From positions 248,001-312,000 of the forward strand of contig NZ_SMTE01000008.1 in assembly GCF_004357765.1 (NCBI RefSeq): DNA of 64,000 nucleotides, read 5' to 3'. Under the pieces are notes generated by a model that saw nothing but the letters and a program-made list of their open reading frames with translations, did no database searches and was not told where the DNA came from. How positions within the stretch are numbered: position 1 is the stretch's first letter; each line of letters begins with the position of its first letter. Origin of the DNA: Pseudomonas putida (lineage in GTDB: Bacteria; Pseudomonadota; Gammaproteobacteria; Pseudomonadales; Pseudomonadaceae). Below are positions 8,052-18,521 of this stretch, in pieces. Position numbers and translations under genes: made by a program.

Positions 8052-11000
8052 TCAGGACGGCACCACCACCGCCTGCCCGCTCATCGCCAGGTCGACCAAC
8101 TCGCGATTGGCCACCGCATACATCGCATAATCGGTGCCGGTGGCGTTGCGCAGGTCATCGAGCATGGCGCGCCAGCGCTCGACCATCACTCGATGCTGCT
8201 CGGCCCACAACGCCACCCGGGCATTGATGTCCTCTGGCGCGTCGGCCATCTGCAGCACGGATATGGTGATCGCCCGCTGCTGCAGGTCGATGTCGTCGCG
8301 GAATGCCTCGCGGGCCAGGGCCTGCCAGTTGCTTTCCACCGGCAAGTTGCTGATCTCCTGCAGGTACCAGGTCAGGTCCAGCGCGCTGCCCACGGCGAAG
8401 AACGCCTTAGCCACCTGCGCAGGCTCATGTCCCGTGACATCCGCCGCTTCGATGATTGGCAACAGCGTGTAAAGGTGGCTGGTGCCAGCGACCATGCGCG
8501 CCAGCAACTCCGGCACGCCAGCGGCGACGAAGCCCTGATAGCGCTCCATCCAGCGTTCGCGGGTCGGCCCCTCCAGCAGTTCGTCGAGCTTCAGCCCCAA
8601 CTGCGCGATCTTCGGCCCGAAGTGCGCTGCATCGCGCCCGGCGTCCTGCTCGTTGCGGCGGCTGCGCAAGAACCAGCGCGTAGCCCGACGCCCCAGACGC
8701 ATCAGCTCGTCCATCAGGGTCAACTGGATCTCGGCGGGTACTTGGTAATCCAATGCCTCGATCTGGCGGAACCAGTGCGGCAGGTGGAAGATATCGCGCA
8801 CGATCACGTAGGCTCCAGCGACATTGGCCGGGCTCATGCCAGTGGACTCCTTCAGGCGCTGCACGAAGGTGATGCCCATGTTGTTGACCAGGTCGTTGGC
8901 GATCTGGGTGCTGACGATTTCGCGCTTCAGGCGGTGGCGGCGCATGGCCACGTCGAACTTGCTGACCAGCGACGGTGGGAAGGCGGTCTCCATGTCGCGA
9001 GTGAGGTAGTCGTCGTCCGGCACCTGCGATTTGAGCAATTGCTCCTTGAGGTCGATCTTGCTGTAGGAGATCAGCACCGACAGCTCGGCACGGGTCAGCC
9101 CCTGACCGGCCGCCAGGCGCTCGGCCAGCAGCTCTTCGCTGGGCAGGAATTCGATGGCTCGGTCGAGCTTGCCACGGCTCTCCAGGTCAGCCATCAGCCG
9201 CTTGTACTCGGCAATCCGTTCGCGGGCGCGGCGTGCAGCCAGCGACAGCGCCTGGGTCTGTTTATAGTTGTTGCCCAACACCAGTGTGGCCACTTCGTCG
9301 GTCATGCTGCCCAACAGCTGGTTACGCTGCTTTTCGGTCATGTCGCCGCCCTGCACAACCTCATTGAGCAGGATCTTGATGTTGACCTCGTGGTCGGAGC
9401 AGTCCACGCCAGCGGCGTTGTCGATGAAGTCAGTGTTGGTGGCTCCGCCGTGCAGGCAGAACTCGACGCGGCCAAGCTGGGTCATGCCCAGGTTACCGCC
9501 CTCGCCCACCACCTTGCAGCGCAACTCGTCGCCGTCCACGCGCAAGGCGTCGTTGGCCTTGTCACCGACATCGGCATGGCTTTCGCTGCTGGCCTTGACG
9601 TAGGTACCGATGCCACCGTTCCACAGCAGATCCACCGGTGCCTTGAGCAGCGCGTGGAGCAGCTCGGTCGGAGTCAAGCGGTCGGCCTCGATGGCGAAGC
9701 GTTCTTTCATCTGCGAAGTGATGACGATGCTCTTGGCGCTGCGCGGGAAGATGCCGCCGCCCTCGGACATGATGCTGGTGTCGTAGTCGCTCCAGGCCGA
9801 ACGTGGCAGGTCGAACAGGCGCTGGCGTTCGGCGAAGCTGGTGGCCGGGTCCGGATTGGGGTCGATGAAGATGTGCAGGTGGTTGAAGGCTGCGACCAAC
9901 TGCAGTTTGTCGGACATCAACAGACCGTTGCCGAACACGTCGCCGGCCATGTCGCCGATGCCGATCACGGTGATCGGGTCCTGCTGCACGTTGATCCCGC
10001 GCTCGCGGAAGTGGCGCTGCACGCCGACCCAGGCGCCGCGGGCGGTGATACCCATCTTCTTATGGTCATAGCCAGCCGAGCCACCGGAGGCGAAGGCATC
10101 GCCCAACCAGAAGCCGTAGTCGATGGCGATGCCGTTGGCGATGTCGGAGAAGGTCGCGGTGCCCTTGTCCGCCGCTACCACCAGGTAAGGGTCGTCGTCA
10201 TCGTGCCGCACCACGTTGGCCGGTGGCACCACGCCGCCGTCCTTGAGGTTGTCGGTGATGTCGAGCAGGCCGCTGATGAAGATGCGGTAGCAGGCCACGC
10301 CCTCGGCGGCGATCTCGTCGCGGCTGCCGCCCAGCGGCAGGCGCCGCGGCAGGAAGCCGCCCTTGGCCCCCACCGGGACGATCACCGAGTTCTTCACCTG
10401 CTGGGCCTTGACCAGGCCCAACACCTCGGTCCGGTAGTCTTCCTCGCGGTCCGACCAACGCAGGCCGCCACGGGCGACATTGCCAAAGCGCAGGTGCACG
10501 CCCTCGACCCGCGGCGAATAGACGAATATCTCGAACTTGGGTACCGGCTTGGGCAGTTCGGGAATCAGCTTGGGATTGAACTTGAAACTGAAGTACGGCT
10601 TGGCCTGGCCATTGGCATCGGGCTGGTAGAAGTTGGTGCGCAAGGTGGCCTTGATCAGGTCCAGGTAGCGGCGCAGGATGCGGTCCTCGTTGAGCACCTG
10701 GACGTCGTCCAGGGCGGTGAGGATCGCCTGTTCCAGACGCTGCTGCTTGTCATCCAGGTCATCCTGGCCCAGTTTGCGCGCCAGGTAGAAGCGGGTCTTG
10801 AACAGCCGGGTCAGCTCGCGGGCGATATCGGTGTGGTTGTTCAGGGTGCTGGCGATGTAGCCCAGGTCGAAGCCCAGGCGGATCTGCTTGAGGTAACGGG
10901 CATAGGCGCGCAGCAGCGCCACATCGCGCCACGGCAGGCCGGCGGTGAGCACCAGGCGGTTGAAGGCATCGTTTTCGGCGTCGCCGTTGACGATGTGGAC

Positions 11001-12917
11001 GAAGGCGTCCTGCAGGGTGTCGTTGAGCTGCTGGATATCCAGGTCCAGACCTTCGCTGTAGGTGAAGGCGAAGTCATGAATCCAGTATTCGCGACCACTG
11101 GCGTGGCGCAGGCGGTAAGGGAACTCGCCGAGCACGCGCAGGCCCAGGTTTTCCAGGATTGGCAGCACGTCGGACAGCGCCAGTGGGGTATCGGCGTGGT
11201 AGAGCTTGCAATGCAGCAGGCGCTCGCCCAGGCGCGTCAGCGGCTGGTAGAAGCTCATCACCAGTGGCTTGGTTTCGGACAAGGCCAGCACGTGCTGCAG
11301 GTCGACCACCGCCGAATGCGCCGGGAAACGCTCGCGGTAGCCGGCTGGGAAACCTTTGGGGAAATCGCTGAGCACGTTGGTGCCCTGGGCTTCGCCGAGG
11401 TTCTCGATGACCAGCGCGGTGTAGTCGTCCTGCCACGACCGGCATGCCTGGACCACCTCCTTCTCGAGCTGCTGCGGATCGATATCGATGCGGTTCTTCG
11501 GATCGACCCGCAGGATCAACTGCACCCGCGCCAGCACCGACTCGGAGAAGAAGGTCCAGAACTCGCAGTCGCTCGCTTTCAAGCGCTCCATCAGCACCTG
11601 CTGGATCTTCTGGCGCACTTCGGTGGAATAGATTTCCCGCGGTACGTAAGCCAGGCAGTAGCAGAAGCGACCGTACGGATCCTTGCGCAGGAACACACGA
11701 ATCTTGTTGCGCTCCTGGATCTGCACGATCGACATGACCGTGCTGAACAGCTCGTCGATCGGCGTCTGGAACAGGTCGTCGCGCGGCAACACCTCGAGTA
11801 CCTGGGCCAGCTCCTTGCCCAGGTGCGCCTTGGCATCGAAGCCTGAGCGACGCTCGACCTCGGCGACCTTGACACGGATATAAGGAATGGAATGCACGCT
11901 CTCGCCATACACCGACGAGGTGTACAGGCCCATGAAGCGGCACTCCTTGATGACCTTGCCAGCCGCATCGAGCTGGCGGATCGACACGTAGTCCGGATAG
12001 GCCGGACGATGCACCCGGCTGGGCAAGGCGGCCTTGGCGAAGGACAGCAGCAGCGGTTCGTTGAGGTAGGCGACCGCGTAATCTTCGATACGCAGATCCT
12101 CGGCGGTCAGGCCCACCCGCAAACGCCGCGGCAGGCCGAGGAACGAGTCCGGATCGTAGACCATCTGGCCGCCGGCGCTATCGGCCTGGACCGTGAACTC
12201 CTCGTAGCCGAGGAAGGTGAAATGGTTGTCCAGCAACCACTCGAGGAAGGCCTTGACCTCATCTTTCTCGTGCTGGGCGGGGCCGAAGGCGGTCTGCTCG
12301 ACCTGCGCCACCACTTCGCGCAGCTTGGCCTTCATCGGCTCGAAGTCATCCACCGCCACCCGTACCTCGGCCAGCACCTGCTCGATCTCGCGGGCCAGCA
12401 CCTGCAGTTCGGCGGCGTTGGCGCAGCGGTCGATCTCCAGGAACATCAGCGACTCATGCTGCACGCCCTCGCCCTGGGTGCCTTTGGGCAACAGTTCCAG
12501 CAGTTCGCCCTTGGCGCCCCGGCGCACGCTCAGCACGGTGGTCTGCAGGGTGTGGATGCTGTAACCGCGGCGGTTGAGCTCGGTGCGCACCGAGTCGACC
12601 AGGAATGGCAGATCGTGGTGCAACACCTCGACCACGCTGTGCGTCGACTGCCAGCCATTGCGCTCGTAGTCGGGGTTGTACACCCGTACCTGAGGTTGCG
12701 CGGGGTCGAAGCGCTCGATGATGCGCCAGGCCGACAGGGTGCAGCCGACCAGGTCGGACAGGCGCCGCTGGGTGAGTTCGTCCAGAGAGATGATGCCGAA
12801 GAACTGTTCGGCGAACAGCGCCACTTGTGGCAGTGCCTGCTCGCTGATGTGCTGCGCCAGGGCCGCTTGCAGTTGATGCTGGAAGTCGGCTTTGCTGGCT
12901 GCGGTGAAGAACGCCAT
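8052..12917 (-). CDS. gdhB: NAD-specific glutamate dehydrogenase (large, about 180 kDa)
   Basis: Oxidatively deaminates glutamate to 2-oxoglutarate with NAD+, used for growth on arginine and glutamate. The 1,621-residue length matches the L-180 class. The N-terminal third holds ACT-like regulatory segments; the catalytic core includes FGNVARGGLRWSDREEDYRTE, PVGAKGGFLPRRLPLGG and IGIGDMAGDVFGNGLL. The ATG at 12917 begins MAFFTAASKADF, with GGAG ten bases upstream; an earlier in-frame ATG at 13037 adds 40 poorly conserved residues and is rejected. No frameshift is seen. Confidence 0.97.
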   Translation of the reverse strand: MAFFTAASKADFQHQLQAALAQHISEQALPQVALFAEQFFGIISLDELTQRRLSDLVGCTLSAWRIIERFDPAQPQVRVYNPDYERNGWQSTHSVVEVLHHDLPFLVDSVRTELNRRGYSIHTLQTTVLSVRRGAKGELLELLPKGTQGEGVQHESLMFLEIDRCANAAELQVLAREIEQVLAEVRVAVDDFEPMKAKLREVVAQVEQTAFGPAQHEKDEVKAFLEWLLDNHFTFLGYEEFTVQADSAGGQMVYDPDSFLGLPRRLRVGLTAEDLRIEDYAVAYLNEPLLLSFAKAALPSRVHRPAYPDYVSIRQLDAAGKVIKECRFMGLYTSSVYGESVHSIPYIRVKVAEVERRSGFDAKAHLGKELAQVLEVLPRDDLFQTPIDELFSTVMSIVQIQERNKIRVFLRKDPYGRFCYCLAYVPREIYSTEVRQKIQQVLMERLKASDCEFWTFFSESVLARVQLILRVDPKNRIDIDPQQLEKEVVQACRSWQDDYTALVIENLGEAQGTNVLSDFPKGFPAGYRERFPAHSAVVDLQHVLALSETKPLVMSFYQPLTRLGERLLHCKLYHADTPLALSDVLPILENLGLRVLGEFPYRLRHASGREYWIHDFAFTYSEGLDLDIQQLNDTLQDAFVHIVNGDAENDAFNRLVLTAGLPWRDVALLRAYARYLKQIRLGFDLGYIASTLNNHTDIARELTRLFKTRFYLARKLGQDDLDDKQQRLEQAILTALDDVQVLNEDRILRRYLDLIKATLRTNFYQPDANGQAKPYFSFKFNPKLIPELPKPVPKFEIFVYSPRVEGVHLRFGNVARGGLRWSDREEDYRTEVLGLVKAQQVKNSVIVPVGAKGGFLPRRLPLGGSRDEIAAEGVACYRIFISGLLDITDNLKDGGVVPPANVVRHDDDDPYLVVAADKGTATFSDIANGIAIDYGFWLGDAFASGGSAGYDHKKMGITARGAWVGVQRHFRERGINVQQDPITVIGIGDMAGDVFGNGLLMSDKLQLVAAFNHLHIFIDPNPDPATSFAERQRLFDLPRSAWSDYDTSIMSEGGGIFPRSAKSIVITSQMKERFAIEADRLTPTELLHALLKAPVDLLWNGGIGTYVKASSESHADVGDKANDALRVDGDELRCKVVGEGGNLGMTQLGRVEFCLHGGATNTDFIDNAAGVDCSDHEVNIKILLNEVVQGGDMTEKQRNQLLGSMTDEVATLVLGNNYKQTQALSLAARRARERIAEYKRLMADLESRGKLDRAIEFLPSEELLAERLAAGQGLTRAELSVLISYSKIDLKEQLLKSQVPDDDYLTRDMETAFPPSLVSKFDVAMRRHRLKREIVSTQIANDLVNNMGITFVQRLKESTGMSPANVAGAYVIVRDIFHLPHWFRQIEALDYQVPAEIQLTLMDELMRLGRRATRWFLRSRRNEQDAGRDAAHFGPKIAQLGLKLDELLEGPTRERWMERYQGFVAAGVPELLARMVAGTSHLYTLLPIIEAADVTGHEPAQVAKAFFAVGSALDLTWYLQEISNLPVESNWQALAREAFRDDIDLQQRAITISVLQMADAPEDINARVALWAEQHRVMVERWRAMLDDLRNATGTDYAMYAVANRELVDLAMSGQAVVVPS

Positions 12918-13247
12918 CTGTGGTACTCCGCGTGGGCTTTGTTGTAATGAAGCGTCGCATGCGTGCGCCGTACACGGATCAACGATAGTCAACCCGTGGC
13001 AAGACGAACGGTGAAAACCTGGGCGTTGAACGTGCAAGCACGCTCATGGCTCGCCGAAGCTTAACGACTGGCCGGTCATCGCCGCTTGCGGTGCTGCGAC
13101 AATTTCGGTCAAAGGGTGGAAACTTTACGTTTATGGATGCGCATCGGGCTGTCAGAATTCCCTTTCATTCACTCCAGTCCGAGCCCTGCCATGCACATCA
13201 AGACCGCCCTGCTGTTCGCCACCCCTTGCGACGACGAGGAAGACAAC
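12918..13247. other. Divergent intergenic region gdhB / small gene
   Basis: About 330 bp without a convincing gene. It must hold the gdhB promoter on the minus strand and a promoter for the small plus-strand gene. The only symmetry I see is CGTGC-AA-GCACG at 13031-13042. No clear -10/-35 pair or terminator was recognised. Confidence 0.4.
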
Positions 13248-13544
13248 ATGGCGACCCTGTGCTGCCACAGCGACAAAGGGCAGATGTTCCTGCTGACCCG
13301 CTATCCAGATGAAGACACCGTCGACCTCACCTTGGATGACGAGCCGTCGACCCTCGATGGCCTGACGGTGGCGCTGAGTGCCCAGCGCCTGAGGCTCGAG
13401 GTGGCCGCCACCGACCGCGATGCGCTCAAAGGCGACGCCTCACTGGACATCGAACTGACCTCGGCGGGCACCGACCTGGATGAAGTGGCGCTGACCTTGC
13501 GCAATATCCTCGACGGCACCGGGACCTTCATCGACCAGCGTTGA
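13248..13544 (+). CDS. Conserved hypothetical protein (98 aa)
   Basis: A small acidic protein of unknown function. It starts MATLCCHSDKGQMFLL and has many Asp and Glu residues (YPDEDTVDLTLDDE, TSAGTDLDEVALTL). No signal peptide, membrane helix or known motif is visible. The ATG at 13248 is chosen because GAGGAAG lies about eight bases upstream; an in-frame ATG at 13191 lacks such a site. It is convergent with the DUF2235 gene, only 41 bp away, and divergent from gdhB. Confidence 0.7.
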   Translation: MATLCCHSDKGQMFLLTRYPDEDTVDLTLDDEPSTLDGLTVALSAQRLRLEVAATDRDALKGDASLDIELTSAGTDLDEVALTLRNILDGTGTFIDQR

Positions 13545-13585
13545 GGCTGCGACCCGGCATCTGCCCTAGCTCGGCGCCCGCTCAT

Positions 13586-14830
13586 TCAGCCCAGTGGATT
13601 GTCATGCATCACCCTGCCCTTGGGGGCTGGGCGATGCACGTACATCCAGTCAAGACGGCTGTTGCGCATGCCGTTCAGGGCATTCCAGTGGGCCGATGTG
13701 TGCACGTAACGACCCTGCAGCAGCTGGCGCTCTGCACCGGTCAGTTGCAACTGCGAACAATCGCCCAAAGCAAAGCCCTGCACCTTGTGGCTGATACCGC
13801 GCAACTCTGCCGGCAAGCGGTGTTCAGGCTCTCCCCCCAGCGGCGCGAACGGCACCCCGCCACGCACGCCCAGTTCCCGCATGAGGCTCAGGTACACCCG
13901 CGACAGGTGTCCGAGCACCTCACGCTCACGGTGAACCGCGGCATACACCTGCTTCTGCGCCAAGAACCGCTGGACGGCGCCGCCGACAACCGGCTCTTCC
14001 CAGCTGAGCACCTGGGCCGCGGGCGCATCCAATTCGGCGAACGAGGTCTGCAGCAAACTGACAGCCTGGGCATAGGCCTCGGTCCGCTCGACCGGTGTCG
14101 ACTGCGCCACCCGTTGGGAAAACGGCTTGCACAGCTGCACCTGCTCGTGCATGCGCTCCTTGTAACCACCACCGACGTTGGCATGTACACCGGGCACGAC
14201 GATGTCGTTGGCACTGCGCACCAGGGGAAAATTGTGCCGTTGCTCATCCCCGGCCACCAATTGCACCACGTGCCGGGCAATGCCTGGGGCCAGCCCCAGG
14301 CGCAGAGCGCCATTGCGGGTGTCGGCAGGGTCGAAGTCCCAACTCAACGGCGCGACGATGGCCGCTACGGTGTCGAACAGGCCGATGAAATTGATCGGCC
14401 ATTGCACCTCGGCCAGCCGATTGGCCAGGTGCCGCGCCGCCGCCGCGCCACGGCTGAAACCGAACAGGTCGAACGCCAGGCGTGCCGGCAAGGGGCCCGC
14501 GTGCCGCTGGTTTTCGAACCAGGCCAACACCTCGGCCACCCGCGCCTCCACGCCTGTGGAACCGCGTCCGGTGGCCTGGCCGTAGAAGGAGTCGGCAGCA
14601 CCTTCGCGCGTGCCAACACCTGGCACGTAGCGTTTGATGAACAACTGGTCGCCCAGCATCCCGGTGGGATACAACGCGTGCAACAACGCCACGTTGCTGC
14701 GTGAGTTGCCATAACTACCCGCTTCGCCATCGCCCCCCAGGGCCAGGTTGCACTGATTGTTGCCGGTGCCGTCGAAGAAAATCCCCACCCGCAGGGTCAC
14801 CCCAGTTGGGAAGTCGTGCTGCTCGCTCAT
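13586..14830 (-). CDS. DUF2235 (T6SS phospholipase Tle-like) hydrolase
   Basis: A 414-residue protein with the DUF2235 signature: FFDGTGNN near residue 18, nucleophile elbow GFSRG (Ser about 126), an Asp in GLFDTVAA and a His in GVHANVGGGY. Some DUF2235 proteins are type VI secretion phospholipase effectors (Tle1-like); others are standalone lipases. No VgrG, PAAR, adaptor or immunity gene is visible beside it, so effector status is unproven. The ATG at 14830 (MSEQHDFP) is preferred to one at 14896. It diverges from the MoxR operon. Confidence 0.82.
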   Translation of the reverse strand: MSEQHDFPTGVTLRVGIFFDGTGNNQCNLALGGDGEAGSYGNSRSNVALLHALYPTGMLGDQLFIKRYVPGVGTREGAADSFYGQATGRGSTGVEARVAEVLAWFENQRHAGPLPARLAFDLFGFSRGAAAARHLANRLAEVQWPINFIGLFDTVAAIVAPLSWDFDPADTRNGALRLGLAPGIARHVVQLVAGDEQRHNFPLVRSANDIVVPGVHANVGGGYKERMHEQVQLCKPFSQRVAQSTPVERTEAYAQAVSLLQTSFAELDAPAAQVLSWEEPVVGGAVQRFLAQKQVYAAVHREREVLGHLSRVYLSLMRELGVRGGVPFAPLGGEPEHRLPAELRGISHKVQGFALGDCSQLQLTGAERQLLQGRYVHTSAHWNALNGMRNSRLDWMYVHRPAPKGRVMHDNPLG

Positions 14831-15052
14831 GGTTTCGTTCCAGACAAGGAAAAGAAAACCAGCAAGCGCCAGCCCGCATCCGTTGCAAATCGGCAAACAC
14901 GTAAAGCAAAGCAGGAGAATTCGCCTCGCTGAGCAGGATAAAAATGCGAGCCTGCATTGGTCGGCGCCCCCCCGGATGGATTAAAGTATCAGCCCCTGCC
15001 AGGCCGCCCGCGCTCCGCGCTCGCCCTGGCGCAATCCCAGGAACCGTCGCCG

Positions 15053-16012
<960 letters not shown>

Positions 16013-16016
16013 GCCC

Positions 16017-16961
16017 ATGCCCACCACGCCGCAGGCCGAACCCGGCATCCGCATCGGCCTCGCCGAGCTGATCGACATGCGCCATCGCGTGCGTGAGATC
16101 CAGCTGTTCTCCCGGCCCGGGCAGCGTAGCCCGCTGGTCGGCCTGCATCATTCCAAGCTGCGCGGGCGCGGCGTCGACTTCGACCAGGTGCGGGTGTACC
16201 AGGCCGGTGACGACGTGCGCAACATCGACTGGCGAGTCACCGCGCGGACCCAGGAGCCGCATACCAAGCTGTTCCACGAAGAGCGGGAGCGGCCAATCTT
16301 CATCCTCGTCGAACAGAGCCACCGTTTGTTCTTCGGTTCCGGGTTGATGTTCAAGTCAGTGCTCGCCGCCCAGGCTGCAGCCCTGTTCGGCTGGGCCGCC
16401 CTGGGCCACAACGACCGCATCGGCGGCCTGGTGTTCGGCGACAACGAGCACCATGAGATCAAACCCCGGCGCAGCAAACAGAGCCTGCTGCAACTGCTCA
16501 ACCGCATGGCCCGGGCCAACCAGGCGTTGCACAGCGAAGCGCTGCCCCAGGCGGACAACCTCGGCCTGGCCCTGCGTCGGGCACGGGAAGTACTGCGCCC
16601 CGGCAGCCTGGCCATCGTCATCTGCGACGAGCGCTCCCTGAGCGACCAGGCCGAACAGCACCTGGCCATGCTCTCACGGCACTGCGACCTATTGCTGATG
16701 CCGGTCAGCGATCCCCTCGACCACGCCCTACCAGCTGCCGGCCTGCTGCGTTTCGCCCAGCGCGGTCGGCAACTGCAACTCGACACGCTGGACGCCAACC
16801 TGCGCCAGGCCTACCGTCAGCAGGCCGAAGCACGGGTCGAGCGCTGGGAACTGATGGCGCAGAAGCTGCGGGTCGTACTGATGCCTCTGAGCACCCAGAG
16901 CGAGATGATCGAACAATTGCGTGAATACACCAACGCGCAACGCCCAGGGAGCCAGCCGTGA
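16017..16961 (+). CDS. DUF58 domain protein (MoxR partner)
   Basis: A 314-residue DUF58 protein with a VWA-like fold and the family hallmark DDVRNIDWRVTART. Members are always coupled to MoxR and Bat genes; their molecular role is not settled. The ATG at 16017 follows the moxR stop by 4 bp. Its own stop TGA overlaps the next gene's GTG start. It has no signal peptide or obvious membrane helix, so it is probably cytoplasmic or membrane-peripheral. Confidence 0.93.
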   Translation: MPTTPQAEPGIRIGLAELIDMRHRVREIQLFSRPGQRSPLVGLHHSKLRGRGVDFDQVRVYQAGDDVRNIDWRVTARTQEPHTKLFHEERERPIFILVEQSHRLFFGSGLMFKSVLAAQAAALFGWAALGHNDRIGGLVFGDNEHHEIKPRRSKQSLLQLLNRMARANQALHSEALPQADNLGLALRRAREVLRPGSLAIVICDERSLSDQAEQHLAMLSRHCDLLLMPVSDPLDHALPAAGLLRFAQRGRQLQLDTLDANLRQAYRQQAEARVERWELMAQKLRVVLMPLSTQSEMIEQLREYTNAQRPGSQP

Positions 16962-17452
16962 ATCCCCTGGACCAACTGCAGCCGCTGATCGCTCCGCCGC
17001 CGATCGGCCTGTGGCCGCCCGCACCCGGCTGGTGGCTGCTGCTGGTACTGCTGCCGCTGCTGGGCTGGGGGCTCTGGCGCCTGCGTCGTTGGCGCCCGGG
17101 CAAACGCCCGGTGGTACGCGCCGAGCAGCCCCTGGACCCGGTGCGCTTGGCCGCCCTGGCCGAACTCGCCAGCCTGCCCCGCCCCTATGACGGCGCCCCG
17201 GCCGGTGCCTGGCTGCAACAGATCAACGCCCTGCTCAAACGGCTGTGCCGCAACCATTACCCTGGCGCCAACAGCCACACCCTGAACGGCCGCCAGTGGC
17301 TGGCGTTCCTCGACAACCGCTGCCCCGCCGCCGGCCTGACCCGCTGGATGGTGCTGGTCGAAGGGGCCTACAAGCCCGAGTGCCGGCTCGACGACAAAGC
17401 CATCGCCGGGCTGGCCCAGGCGGTCGAAACCTGGATCCGCAAACATGTTTGA
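16958..17452 (+). CDS. DUF4381 small membrane protein
   Basis: A 164-residue protein with one strong transmembrane helix (residues about 24-43, WWLLLVLLPLLGWGLWRL) followed by a basic stretch and a soluble domain containing YDGAPAGAWLQQINALLKRL. DUF4381 is found in Bat operons between DUF58 and the first VWA gene. The GTG start overlaps the previous stop by 4 bp (GTGA), which argues for translational coupling. Confidence 0.88.
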   Translation: MNPLDQLQPLIAPPPIGLWPPAPGWWLLLVLLPLLGWGLWRLRRWRPGKRPVVRAEQPLDPVRLAALAELASLPRPYDGAPAGAWLQQINALLKRLCRNHYPGANSHTLNGRQWLAFLDNRCPAAGLTRWMVLVEGAYKPECRLDDKAIAGLAQAVETWIRKHV

Positions 17453-18521
17453 GTTCGCCTGGCCGTGGCTCCTGGCGCTGCTTCCGCTGCCCTGGCTGGC
17501 ACGCTTGCTGCTGCCGGCCGCCGACAGCGGCGAGCCGGTGCTCAAGGTCGGCTTTCTGCACGAACTCGAAAGCCTCGCCGGACGCCGCGCCCGGCTGAAC
17601 CTGCCGACGTTGCGCCAACAGTTGCCGTTCGTGCTCATCTGGGTACTGCTGCTGTTCGCCGCGGCACGCCCGCAATGGCTGGGGGAACCAGTGCCCGTCG
17701 CTGCCAGCGGCCGCGACTTGTTGGTGGCGGTGGATGTTTCGGGATCGATGGACTTCCCCGACATGCAATGGCAGGGCGAGGAGATCAGCCGCCTCGATCT
17801 GGTCAAAGCGCTGCTCGGCGACTTTCTGCAGGAGCGCGAAGGCGACCGGGTCGGGCTGATCTTGTTCGGCAGCCAGGCCTACCTGCAAGCGCCACTGACC
17901 TTCGACCGGCGAACCGTGCACACCTTCCTCGATGAGGCGCAGATCGGCATCGCCGGCAAGAACACCGCCATCGGCGACGCCATTGGCCTGGCAGTCAAGC
18001 GCCTGCGCGAGCGCCCGGCACAGAGCCGAGTGCTGGTGCTGATCACCGACGGCGCCAACAACGGCGGTCAGATTCACCCCTTGACCGCCGCTCGCCTGGC
18101 CGCCCAGGAAGACGTGCGCATCTACACCATCGGCATCGGCGCCAACCCCGAGGCCAGCGGCACGCCAGGCTTGTTGGGACTCAATCCGAGCCTGGACCTG
18201 GACGAAGCCTCGCTCAAGGAAATCGCCGAGCTGACCCACGGAGCCTATTTCCGTGCCCACGATGGCGCCGAACTGGACGCCATCGGCGACACCCTCGATC
18301 AACTCGAACCGGTGGCCCAGCAACCGACCCAGGCGCGGACCGCCCGTGAGCTCTATCCCTGGCCCCTGGCCCTGGCATTGCTGCTGAGCATGCTGTTGGT
18401 AACCGACACGCTGTGGCCGGACAACCTGCTCCAGCGTGCCCTGCGCAAACCACGCTTTCTTCAGCCTCACCCCGAATGGCGCCAGCGCCTGAAACGCCTG
18501 CGCCTGAGGAGGCGAAGATGA
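17445..18521 (+). CDS. BatA-like VWA domain membrane protein
   Basis: A 358-residue aerotolerance-type protein. Two N-terminal helices (about 1-22 and 60-75) anchor a periplasm- or cytoplasm-facing VWA domain with an intact metal-ion-dependent adhesion site (D97-V-S99-G-S101, and ITDGANNGG later), then a C-terminal helix (WPLALALLLSMLLV) and a very basic tail. It overlaps the DUF4381 gene by 8 bp and the next gene by 4 bp (ATGA). The intact MIDAS contrasts with the second VWA protein. Confidence 0.93.
   Translation: MFEFAWPWLLALLPLPWLARLLLPAADSGEPVLKVGFLHELESLAGRRARLNLPTLRQQLPFVLIWVLLLFAAARPQWLGEPVPVAASGRDLLVAVDVSGSMDFPDMQWQGEEISRLDLVKALLGDFLQEREGDRVGLILFGSQAYLQAPLTFDRRTVHTFLDEAQIGIAGKNTAIGDAIGLAVKRLRERPAQSRVLVLITDGANNGGQIHPLTAARLAAQEDVRIYTIGIGANPEASGTPGLLGLNPSLDLDEASLKEIAELTHGAYFRAHDGAELDAIGDTLDQLEPVAQQPTQARTARELYPWPLALALLLSMLLVTDTLWPDNLLQRALRKPRFLQPHPEWRQRLKRLRLRRRR

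Noticed and set aside
8193-11846. Long open frame of 1,217 codons on the plus strand
   Set aside because: It lies wholly antisense to gdhB, whose catalytic motifs are unmistakable. Long antisense frames are expected in GC-rich coding DNA.
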